Shown piece by piece: positions 8,350-14,917 of a stretch of 64,000 nucleotides of DNA. How positions within the stretch are numbered: position 1 is the stretch's first letter; every line of letters begins with the position of its first letter. Position numbers and translations under genes: made by a program. The notes under the pieces were generated by a model. That model had not been told where the DNA came from. It made no database searches and saw only the letters and a program-made list of their open reading frames with translations. Source of the DNA: Streptomyces sp. NBC_00513 (lineage in GTDB: Bacteria > Actinomycetota > Actinomycetes > Streptomycetales > Streptomycetaceae); NCBI RefSeq assembly GCF_041431415.1, contig NZ_CP107845.1, positions 558,001 through 622,000 on the forward strand, in the 5' to 3' direction.

Positions 8350-8679
8350 GTGGAGAACCGACTCAGGCGCCGACTGGGCGGGCTCGCCGTGGCGGGCGTC
8401 CTGTTGGCCGGCGCGGGCGCGATGCAGGCGCCCGCATCGGCGGCCGGACTCTCGTACGTCTGGCAGAACGACGCCAACGGCTGGGTGGCCATCTACAGCG
8501 CGCCCAACACCGGCACCACCCCGCACCACTGGTCGAAGAGCGGCACCAAGTTCGCCATGAACTGCTGGCTGGACAATCAGGGCCAGCGCTGGTTCTGGGG
8601 CCAGATCTACGACACGGGCAGTTGGAAGTACGTCCGCGCCTCCCAGGTCCGCGACCAGATCTCCGTACGAGCCTGCTGA
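8350..8679 (+). CDS. Small secreted protein, SH3-like
   Basis: This 109-residue protein has a clear Sec signal peptide: basic start (ENRLRRR), hydrophobic core and ASA cleavage region near residue 30. The mature part of about 78 residues is rich in Trp, Tyr and Gly (SYVWQNDANGWVAIYSAPN, WFWGQIYDTGSWKYV), a pattern typical of extracellular SH3-like beta-barrels that bind cell wall or protein. Two cysteines (NCWLD and the C-terminal RAC) could form one disulfide. GTG 8350 is preceded by GAGGAGG at the right distance. A strong hairpin follows the stop. Exact function unknown. Confidence 0.72.
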   Translation: MENRLRRRLGGLAVAGVLLAGAGAMQAPASAAGLSYVWQNDANGWVAIYSAPNTGTTPHHWSKSGTKFAMNCWLDNQGQRWFWGQIYDTGSWKYVRASQVRDQISVRAC

Positions 8680-8689
8680 CCCGCCCGTC

Positions 8690-8725
8690 CCCGCCTCACC
8701 CCCGCCACGGCGGGGGCGAGGCGGG
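8690..8725. terminator. Strong hairpin, bidirectional terminator
   Basis: The arms CCCGCCTC-A-CCCCCGCC and GGCGGGGG-C-GAGGCGGG pair over 16 bp with one A/C mismatch and a 2-base loop (AC at 8707-8708). The hairpin sits 11 bp after the secreted-protein stop and before the convergent DUF3592 gene. There is no T-run, as is usual for streptomycete terminators. Confidence 0.8.
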
Positions 8726-8773
8726 TTCGCGTCGTACGACCCAGGACGCGGCAGTCGGAGGAGGACGCGGCCG

Positions 8774-9199
8774 TCAGAAGGTGAGCAGACCGGTGAGCAA
8801 CGCCACCAACGTGCCGACGGTGAAGAGCGATCCCAAGACGGTGAACAACAGGTCGACCGTCGCCACGTCCCAGCCTTGGATCTCGAACCGGCGAGGATCG
8901 TCCGGATCGTAGCGGACCACGACATGGGCCCCCACGCCGAAGGGTCTCGCGATGGAACCGCGGCCGAACCTGGATGCGTGCTCGCACGCGCGACCGTCCT
9001 CGGTGGTCCAAGCCGCGACCGGGTAGTGGAACTTGGCGCCTTCGTCGCTTCGCTGGACGTCGTGGCGGACGATCCGCCCCTGCACGGTGACGCCCGTACG
9101 GCGGAGCGCACGGGCACGGCGCAGTCCGTACACGCCGAAGCCGAGGAAGGTCACGCCGATCGTCAGGGGGATGAGCGAGAAGAGCCATTCGCGTTGCAT
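8774..9199 (-). CDS. DUF3592-type membrane protein
   Basis: This 141-residue protein has a transmembrane helix at residues 6-26 and another near the C-terminus (about 115-138). Between them is a small beta-rich extracytoplasmic domain containing GVTVQGRIVRHD, FHYPVAAWTTEDG and VVVRYDPDDPRR. That layout and the V-RYDP-DP motif are characteristic of DUF3592 proteins, common in actinobacteria and of unknown function. It is convergent with the small secreted protein across a shared terminator. Confidence 0.8.
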   Translation of the reverse strand: MQREWLFSLIPLTIGVTFLGFGVYGLRRARALRRTGVTVQGRIVRHDVQRSDEGAKFHYPVAAWTTEDGRACEHASRFGRGSIARPFGVGAHVVVRYDPDDPRRFEIQGWDVATVDLLFTVLGSLFTVGTLVALLTGLLTF

Positions 9200-9472
9200 G
9201 TGAGGTGTGACGCGTGCGTGAGGGTGTCGGTTGCGGATGCGCGGGGACGGTCACCCCGACACCGTGCCGGGGACCATGGCCGACCGACACCTGCCGGGCG
9301 AATCACCGACCGGCCACGAGCCGGGAACGACCGCTCCGAGGGAACTCACCGTCAGTCTGAGGACCTCGCCTGCGCCATCATGACGACCGACCTCGCCGCC
9401 AACTGGTACACGACCCACTGTCCCTCGATGCTTGCCACTGATCAGATTCCGGTACCGGACCTGACGAGCTCG

Positions 9473-9703
9473 TCAGTCCGGGGGCTCTACGGAGGCACCC
9501 TCCGTGGGGCCGCCGCTCTCGGGAGCGTCGGCAGGGCGCTCGGCTCCCGGCCCTTCACCCTTCTTCTCGCGCCGCGTGCTGACGGCGCCCTCCAGATCAG
9601 GAGCCCGGGGCCCGGTCGGAGGCAGGTTGGGGGTCAGGCTCTCCTTCCCGCGTTCCGGGACGGGAGCAGGCAGTTCGGGGTCCTGGCCGTTACGTTGCTT
9701 CAT
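9473..9703 (-). CDS. Small disordered proline/glutamate-rich protein
   Basis: This 76-residue protein begins MKQRNGQDPELPAPVPERGK and ends in Pro/Glu/Gly-rich sequence. It has no hydrophobic core, so it is probably intrinsically disordered. Codon third positions fit the genome bias, which favours a real gene, but the ribosome site is weak. Its composition resembles the two small genes at 10520 and 10994. Nothing supports a specific function. The adjacent stretches 9200-9472 and 9704-10005 hold no gene I can support. Confidence 0.5.
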   Translation of the reverse strand: MKQRNGQDPELPAPVPERGKESLTPNLPPTGPRAPDLEGAVSTRREKKGEGPGAERPADAPESGGPTEGASVEPPD

Positions 9704-10005
9704 GCCGTCCGCCTACCCACAGAGCCACCTCTGACGCGGTACCTGTCCCGTCCTTCGGGCACTTGCGAGTTATCCGAGCCGATGTCACCGGACCCGACCA
9801 CACGCACGGTCACACACAGCGCTCCGACTCATACACGGAGCTACATCCACTGCCCCGGCCGCGCGGCCCCGGGGTCCATCGGGCCTGCCGACTCAGCCAA
9901 CCGGATGACGTGTCCCTGCCCGGGGAACGGGAGCCACGGCCGGGGAGCCTGCATGGCTACGGTGGCTCCAGCCGACCACTGCGACCATGCCCCTGGAGAT
10001 CCTCC

Positions 10006-10407
10006 GTGCCCGTACCCCTCGGCGAGGACGTGGGGGCGCTACTGCGTCGCCCCAGCACTTGCTACATCGCGACGACGATGCCCGACGGCTCGCCCCAGCT
10101 CACGCAGACGTGGGTCGACACCGATGGCGAGCACGTCCTGATCAACAGCGTCGAGTCACATCAGAAGACCCGGAACATCGCACGTGACCCGCGGGTGGCC
10201 GTCGCGGTCGCCGACCCCGCGCAGCCCGCCTCCTACGTCCAGATCCGCGGCCGTGTGGTGCGCGTGACCACCGAGGGGGCGGTCGCGCACATCGAGGCCC
10301 TCGCTCAGAAGTACCTCGGCGGCCCCTACCCCTGGTACGGCGGCACCGACCAGGTCCGCGTGATCTACGTGATCCGACCGGACCGCATCAGCTCCCCCAC
10401 CGCCTGA
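10006..10407 (+). CDS. PPOX-class F420/FMN-dependent oxidoreductase
   Basis: This 133-residue protein has the split-barrel flavin/F420-binding fold of the PPOX family. The sequence runs from a substrate-facing strand (CYIATTMPDGSPQLTQTWVD) through ESHQKTRNIARDPRVAVAVAD and VQIRGRVVRVTTEGA to a C-terminal YVIRPDRI. In actinobacteria these enzymes use F420H2 or FMN to reduce small molecules. I chose GTG 10006, with GGAG at 9995-9998 seven bases upstream; the same frame is open further upstream but without protein-like sequence. It is a single-gene unit followed by a hairpin. Family secure, substrate unknown. Confidence 0.88.
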   Translation: MPVPLGEDVGALLRRPSTCYIATTMPDGSPQLTQTWVDTDGEHVLINSVESHQKTRNIARDPRVAVAVADPAQPASYVQIRGRVVRVTTEGAVAHIEALAQKYLGGPYPWYGGTDQVRVIYVIRPDRISSPTA

Positions 10408-10410
10408 CTC

Positions 10411-10426
10411 CGGAAGGCGCCTTCCG
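10411..10426. terminator. Short perfect palindrome after the PPOX gene
   Basis: CGGAAGGC at 10411-10418 is followed by its exact complement GCCTTCCG at 10419-10426, 3 bp after the stop codon. It would fold as a tight hairpin. Two GTGGGATCC direct repeats follow it. Terminator function is inferred from position. Confidence 0.5.
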
Positions 10427-10519
10427 TGGGATCCGGTGGGATCCGTGGGTGGTGGGAGAATGGCATGACCAGGGCGCGTGTTTCTGGCGTCCTTCCCTAT
10501 CAGGACAGCAGGTCAGGTC

Positions 10520-10909
10520 ATGGCCAAGCAGCCGAAGCCGTCCCAGCCCACGCACGGTGAGGGGCCCAGCCGGTTCGAGGGAACCAAGCAGCACGGCTGG
10601 TCCCCGGATGTGGACGAGACCAAGCAGCAGGACAACCCGAGCGCTCATCGTTCGTTCCACCCGGACAAGTACGCTCCCGCCAAGGGCCCCGGCCGAACCG
10701 TTTCGAAGGAAGAGGCCGGCAACCCCCACGGCAAGCCCTCCAGAAGTCAGGGCCGCCGAGGCGAGGAGCAGAAGAAGGGTGCGGGTGAGGCGGGAATGCA
10801 CGACCGTGGCCCGCAGGGCCGCTCCCAGCGCCCCAGCGGAACCAAGGACGCCTCCGCCACCACCGGCGTCGACCCCCAGGACCCGCCCGGCCCGCGCAGC
10901 GCCGGATAG
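10520..10909 (+). CDS. Disordered, highly charged small protein
   Basis: This 129-residue protein (MAKQPKPSQPTHGEGPSRFE...) is rich in Lys, Gly, Pro, Ser, Gln and Glu and nearly free of hydrophobic residues, so it is predicted fully disordered. I recall similar short hydrophilic proteins in many streptomycetes without an assigned function. Hydrophilin- or stress-protein-like behaviour is possible from composition alone. The ribosome site is weak. Codon bias fits. It sits with two other small disordered proteins around the PPOX gene. Confidence 0.62.
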   Translation: MAKQPKPSQPTHGEGPSRFEGTKQHGWSPDVDETKQQDNPSAHRSFHPDKYAPAKGPGRTVSKEEAGNPHGKPSRSQGRRGEEQKKGAGEAGMHDRGPQGRSQRPSGTKDASATTGVDPQDPPGPRSAG

Positions 10910-10993
10910 CGACAAGCTCACCCTGGACGTACCCCGGAGGGGTCTCCCCGGGCGACGGCTTTCCCTCCGGATCGGCATGGTCGGAGAAGCCTC

Positions 10994-11197
10994 ATGACTG
11001 ACATCGAGCACGGATCCGGCGACAGCGGGCGGCGGGCACCGCGGCTGCAGAACCACGGCGGCACCGTGGACGATCACGGACGCGAGCCGGGTTCACCTTC
11101 AAGAACGGGAACGGGATCGTCCTCCCCGCCGGCCGACCCCGAGAGGGCGCGCCGCGCCAATTCGAGGAACTCCCGGGACGAGGACGGCGATCGGTAG
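10994..11197 (+). CDS. Possible small disordered protein
   Basis: A 67-residue frame (MTDIEHGSGDSGRRAPRLQN...) has a good ribosome site, GGAGAAG, seven bases before its ATG. It is composed almost entirely of charged and small residues. It follows the similar gene at 10520 by 84 bp on the same strand and could be co-transcribed. No domain is recognisable. Confidence 0.45.
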   Translation: MTDIEHGSGDSGRRAPRLQNHGGTVDDHGREPGSPSRTGTGSSSPPADPERARRANSRNSRDEDGDR

Positions 11198-11283
11198 CGT
11201 TGCCGATGCTCCCGCACGCCCGGACGATACCCCTCCACCCCACGTCCGAGGCGGCGGGGCGGCGAGGCGGCGAGGCGGCGGAG

Positions 11284-12051
11284 TCAACCCGCGGTCGGCT
11301 GGTGTCCCTCCAGGTGGTGAGAGCCCAAGGCGGCCAGGTCGTCGGCGAAGCCGCCGCGGGCGCGACCTCGGACTCGTGCCGAAGTGAGGACCGGGCAGGC
11401 AGCCGTGGTCAGGACGCGGTGCCCGGCGCGGTTCAGGGCGTCGACCAGCGCGTGGTCCTCGCCTACCCCGAGCGGGGGGAAGCCGCCGACGGAGAGGTAC
11501 GCGTGCGCGGTGACACCGAGGTTCGCTCCGTGCACGTGCGGGTGGTACCACTCCCCGTCCGACGGTCGGGTCGCCTCGTACCGGGTCCGGAGGCGGTCTG
11601 CCAGGGGTGACCTGGGCGGGAGCATCACCGTGCCCACGACCGCCTCCCAGCCCTCGCGGGCGCGGGCGAGCTGGTGGGCCAGCCAGTCCGCGGGCACTTC
11701 ACTGTCGGCGTCGGTGGTGGCGATCCACGCGTGTGATGCCGACGGGCCGAGTTCCCGCAGGGCTCGGCGGACACCGACGGCGCGCGCCTGGCCGGGGTTG
11801 CGGAAGCTGCCGGTGACGACGGTGGCACCGGCTTCGCGAGCGAGGGACGCGGTGTTGTCGCGACAGTGGTCCGCGACGACCACGGTGAGGACCCTCAGGC
11901 GGCGGAGAGCCGGGTGCAGGGTGGCGGTGCGGACGGCGGCGAGCGCGGCCGGCAGGAGGGCCTCCTCGTCATGGGCGGGGACCACGACGGCCAGGGCTTC
12001 AAGGACCTCGGTTCCGGGGGCCACGGTTTCGGGGTTCACGCCAGGCCTCAC
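11284..12051 (-). CDS. Family 2 glycosyltransferase, last gene of a four-gene operon
   Basis: This 255-residue protein has a GT-A fold. The nucleotide-binding opening is AVVVPAHDEEALLPAALAAV. The DxD motif is in TTDADSEVPADWL near residue 115, and the catalytic ED motif in GVGEDHALVDAL near 205. It has no transmembrane segment, so it is a cytoplasmic transferase acting on a soluble or peripheral acceptor. Its ATG overlaps the methyltransferase stop by four bases. The operon combines it with a PIG-L deacetylase, which suggests a GlcNAc-type sugar is added and then deacetylated, though the order of action is unknown. The GT2 call is firm; donor and acceptor are inferred. Confidence 0.88.
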   Translation of the reverse strand: MRPGVNPETVAPGTEVLEALAVVVPAHDEEALLPAALAAVRTATLHPALRRLRVLTVVVADHCRDNTASLAREAGATVVTGSFRNPGQARAVGVRRALRELGPSASHAWIATTDADSEVPADWLAHQLARAREGWEAVVGTVMLPPRSPLADRLRTRYEATRPSDGEWYHPHVHGANLGVTAHAYLSVGGFPPLGVGEDHALVDALNRAGHRVLTTAACPVLTSARVRGRARGGFADDLAALGSHHLEGHQPTAG

Positions 12052-12674
12052 ACCAGGCCTTCCTGCTCGGCGGGTGTCGCCGGTCGGCTGCCGTCCGGGA
12101 GGAGGCGGTGGTGGATCTGGAGGACGAAGTCGTCTTCGCGATGGTCGGCCAACAGGCGCAGGCCGGGGGTCCCGTCCAGGCTTCGGGCGATGTCGCTCCC
12201 GGTGGAGAGGTGCTCGGGGACGGCGTGGTTCCAGTGGACGGTCACCAGGGTTCCGCCTGGTTCCAGCGCCGCGAGGACGTGGTCCAGCAGGGTCCGTTCC
12301 GTCGGCGGGTCGAGGTAGTAGAGCAGCTCGGACAGGACGACCAGGTCGAAGGTTCCCTCAGGCCATTGGGCGGGAACGGTCATCTGCCGGATGTCCACGT
12401 GCGGGTGTCCGCCGTTGCTCCGCCGGGCGGTCTCGACGGCCGACGCCACCCGGTCGCAGGCGAGGACCGAGTCGCAGCGGGCTGCCAGGCGGTGGGTCAG
12501 TTCCCCGACCGAGCAGGCGGGTTCGAAGGCCCTGCGGTAGCGCTCCTGCGGCAGGGCGGCGACGGTCAGGTCGTACTTGCGGCGCTCGTACCAGCGTTCC
12601 GCGAGGTGCCAGGGGTCCTCGGTGTGTCGGTACATGTCGTCGAAGTACGACGCCGGGGTGGGCTGATCGGTCAC
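12048..12674 (-). CDS. NodS-like SAM-dependent methyltransferase
   Basis: This 208-residue class I methyltransferase opens with a NodS-type N-terminus (YFDDMYRHTEDPWHLAERWY). Motif I is FEPACSVGELTHRLA, where the xCSxGELT variant is a hallmark of NodS, which N-methylates chito-oligosaccharides. The acidic loop is VLACDRVASAVETA, and motif IV-like FDLVVLSELLYYL follows. It sits between a PIG-L deacetylase gene and a GT2 gene, overlapping both by four bases. N-methylation of an amino sugar exposed by the deacetylase is therefore a reasonable hypothesis. Methyltransferase activity is firm; the NodS analogy is from motif and context. Confidence 0.85.
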   Translation of the reverse strand: MTDQPTPASYFDDMYRHTEDPWHLAERWYERRKYDLTVAALPQERYRRAFEPACSVGELTHRLAARCDSVLACDRVASAVETARRSNGGHPHVDIRQMTVPAQWPEGTFDLVVLSELLYYLDPPTERTLLDHVLAALEPGGTLVTVHWNHAVPEHLSTGSDIARSLDGTPGLRLLADHREDDFVLQIHHRLLPDGSRPATPAEQEGLV

Positions 12675-13441
12675 GTGAAGAACACCTCGATGTCGCGCAG
12701 GTGGTGGGCGAGTTCCTCGGGCGGCAGGACGGCCGCGTCGGCCGGGTCCGGCCCCAGGGGTGCGATCTGGCTGACGAAGTGCTGAACGGCTCGTCGCTTG
12801 AGTGCCGCTGTCACGGGAGGGAGCCGGACGGCCACGGCTGCCGCCCAGGGCACGCGGGGATCACCCGGTCGGGCCCAGTGCCACATCCATACCGGGTACG
12901 TCCAACAGGGCACGGCTACGGCACGGGACGCCTTCACCGCGGCTCGCCCGGCGGCCTCGTGGTCGCCGTGCACGTCGTCCATCCACGGTGCCAGGCACAG
13001 TCGCGCACCGTCGAGGAGCGTCTCCAACGCGGCGGCGACCTCTTCCTCGTGGAACGCCAGCCGGGTGTCCGCCACCTTGAGGCGGACCACCCGGGCATCC
13101 GGTGCACCCAGCGATGCGAGTGCCCGGCGCAGTTCTTCGGCCCGGATGGCCGCCAGTTGGTCCGGTGTGACGCGTGTGCTGCCGGGGTGGGAACCTTCGC
13201 CGTCGGTGACAGTGACCACCGTGAGGGCGAGACCCGCCCGTGCGAGGAGGGAGATGGTGCCGCCGGCTCCCAACACCTCGTCGTCGGGGTGGGCTGCCAC
13301 GATGACGACCCGGCCCCGCTCGGGCAAGGCCGCCTCGGGCAGGGCGGCGAGGCCGTTCCAGTCGCGCCACTCCCGCTCCGGGGTACCGGGGGCCTGAATC
13401 GGATCGGCGGGTGGCGCCGGCTCGGGTGGTGTGTCCGTCAC
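12671..13441 (-). CDS. PIG-L/LmbE-family N-deacetylase
   Basis: This 256-residue protein carries the zinc-binding motif AAHPDDEVLGAGG near residue 50 and the second metal/catalytic region MDDVHGDHEAAGRAAV near 160. Both mark PIG-L/LmbE/MshB N-acetylglucosamine deacetylases, which act on GlcNAc-phosphatidylinositol, GlcNAc-inositol or related glycosides. The N-terminal 30 residues are Pro-rich. I chose GTG 13441, which overlaps the dehydrogenase stop (GTGA). The neighbours (glycosyltransferase, NodS-like methyltransferase) point to a deacetylated, perhaps N-methylated, amino-sugar conjugate. It lacks the genomic partners expected of MshB (mycothiol). Confidence 0.88.
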   Translation of the reverse strand: MTDTPPEPAPPADPIQAPGTPEREWRDWNGLAALPEAALPERGRVVIVAAHPDDEVLGAGGTISLLARAGLALTVVTVTDGEGSHPGSTRVTPDQLAAIRAEELRRALASLGAPDARVVRLKVADTRLAFHEEEVAAALETLLDGARLCLAPWMDDVHGDHEAAGRAAVKASRAVAVPCWTYPVWMWHWARPGDPRVPWAAAVAVRLPPVTAALKRRAVQHFVSQIAPLGPDPADAAVLPPEELAHHLRDIEVFFT

Positions 13442-14505
13442 CGCTGCCCCGCTCGGGCGACGAGGCCGCCCAGCTCCGCGAGGTTGCGTTCGCCGTGGTG
13501 TTGGCGGATGTAGACGGCGAGGTCCGTGGCGTGTCGTGTGTGGGACGGATCGTGGCACAGCGGTTCGGCGCCGGTGGCCCGGCCGACATGGGTCAGGACA
13601 TCGGCGCACACCGATTCGACGAAGGCGCGCACGCGCAGGCTTCGCCGCCGGGCCGTGCGCTCGGCGTCGGCGGGATCGCCGTCGATCTCGGCCGCTGCCT
13701 GGGCCAGGACGGCCCCGGCGGCGTGCAGGCGCATGTCGACGGCCCCCAGATGGGCGTCCGTGAGCGGATCCGCGCCGCGCTGGGCCGCCGTACGGGTGAG
13801 GAGGTCCGCGACGGCCCGGGCGCCGCCGTACCAGCAGGCCGCGACCCCGATGCCGCCGTGCTGGAAGCCGGGCCGGTCCACGTAGGCTTCCACACCGCCG
13901 ACCGGTACCGCGGGCACGTTCTCGAACGCGACGTCGGCGCTGTCGCTGGCCGCCATGCCCAGCGCCTGCCACGTACCCTCCAGCGTCCGGCACCCGCCTG
14001 CTCGCGCGCCCGGCCCCTCCCCCATGGCCGCGGTGGTGACGGCGAAGAGGCGGCGGCCGTCGTCCGCCGTGGCCGTCACCAGGGCGTGTGTGCAGCTGTG
14101 CGCTCCCGAGCAGTACCGCTTGATCCCGTTCAGCACCCAGCCGCGGTCGCCCCGGGATGCGGTGAGCCCCTGTCCTCGGGGTTCGGCGGCCCACACGCCC
14201 CAGCGCTCCTGCGGCCCCACGGCCGGCCCCCCGAGCTCCGCGAGGATCGCCACGGCGTCCGCGTGTCCCTCCACCAGCCGGGCCAGGGAAAGATCGCGTT
14301 CCGCCACCGAGGCCAACGACCGGAACCGGTCGGCCGTCCGGCCCGCTCCCGGCAGCGGAAGGTCCAGCTCGCCTGCCGCGATGTCGGCGACGCAGGCCGC
14401 GAAGTCCGCCGCGCTCTCTCCGCGGATCTCCTCCATCCAGGCCTCCCGGCCCGGGCCGTGGGTGGCTCGTGCGCTCGAACGGGCTCCGTATGCGGTGCCT
14501 TGCAT
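13438..14505 (-). CDS. Acyl-CoA dehydrogenase-like flavoenzyme, first gene of the operon
   Basis: This 355-residue protein aligns by eye with acyl-CoA dehydrogenases. It has a helical N-terminal domain, the beta-barrel segment RYCSGAHSCTHALVTATADD and a C-terminal helical bundle (HGGIGVAACWYGGARAVADL, then HTRHATDLAVYIRQHHGERN). It is somewhat shorter than the usual 380-400 residues. I could not confirm a catalytic glutamate, so an N- or O-oxidising relative is possible. It leads a four-gene run with four-base overlaps at every junction, divergent from katE. The flavoenzyme family call is good; the chemistry in this pathway is open. Confidence 0.82.
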   Translation of the reverse strand: MQGTAYGARSSARATHGPGREAWMEEIRGESAADFAACVADIAAGELDLPLPGAGRTADRFRSLASVAERDLSLARLVEGHADAVAILAELGGPAVGPQERWGVWAAEPRGQGLTASRGDRGWVLNGIKRYCSGAHSCTHALVTATADDGRRLFAVTTAAMGEGPGARAGGCRTLEGTWQALGMAASDSADVAFENVPAVPVGGVEAYVDRPGFQHGGIGVAACWYGGARAVADLLTRTAAQRGADPLTDAHLGAVDMRLHAAGAVLAQAAAEIDGDPADAERTARRRSLRVRAFVESVCADVLTHVGRATGAEPLCHDPSHTRHATDLAVYIRQHHGERNLAELGGLVARAGQR

Positions 14506-14917
14506 CTGCGGTGCTCCTTACCCCGGGGCGTCGGGCGCCGGGCAGATCGCCCAGGTCGGCCCTGCACGCGCCTTGCTGCGGATGCCCGTGCTCGGCCGCA
14601 CGATGCGCGTCGGACCGCGGCGTGGGACGAAGCCGGCCCCGGGACGATCGACGACGTCTCCCATCTTGAACAGCGGGCGAGCGGCACGCATCACGGCGGC
14701 ACGCATCACGGCGCGGCAGTCGCCGGCCGTGCGGCCCCGCCCCACGAGCCCGGAGGAAACCGGCGGGGACGGGACCCCCTCGGGCGATGGGGACGGGCGG
14801 ACGGGCGTATCCGAGATGCCGGAATCCGGTGGAGGGGAAAGGGTTGCACGGGGACCAGGAGTCCAGGACCCGTCGGCACCTGCGTCCGGGGCGTGAGGCA
14901 AGAGGAGAGAACACGGC
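14506..14917. other. Divergent intergenic region with a 15-bp tandem duplication
   Basis: These 412 bp separate the acyl-CoA dehydrogenase operon from katE. GGCACGCATCACGGC is present twice head-to-tail at 14683-14697 and 14698-14712. This could be a regulatory duplication serving either side. AGAGGAGAG before 14918 is the katE ribosome site. I see no gene here. Confidence 0.5.

Noticed and set aside
11284..14505. Mycothiol or ergothioneine biosynthesis for the PIG-L operon
   Set aside because: MshA/C/D or EgtB/D-type genes are absent and the methyltransferase is of NodS type, so the MshB assignment is not supported.
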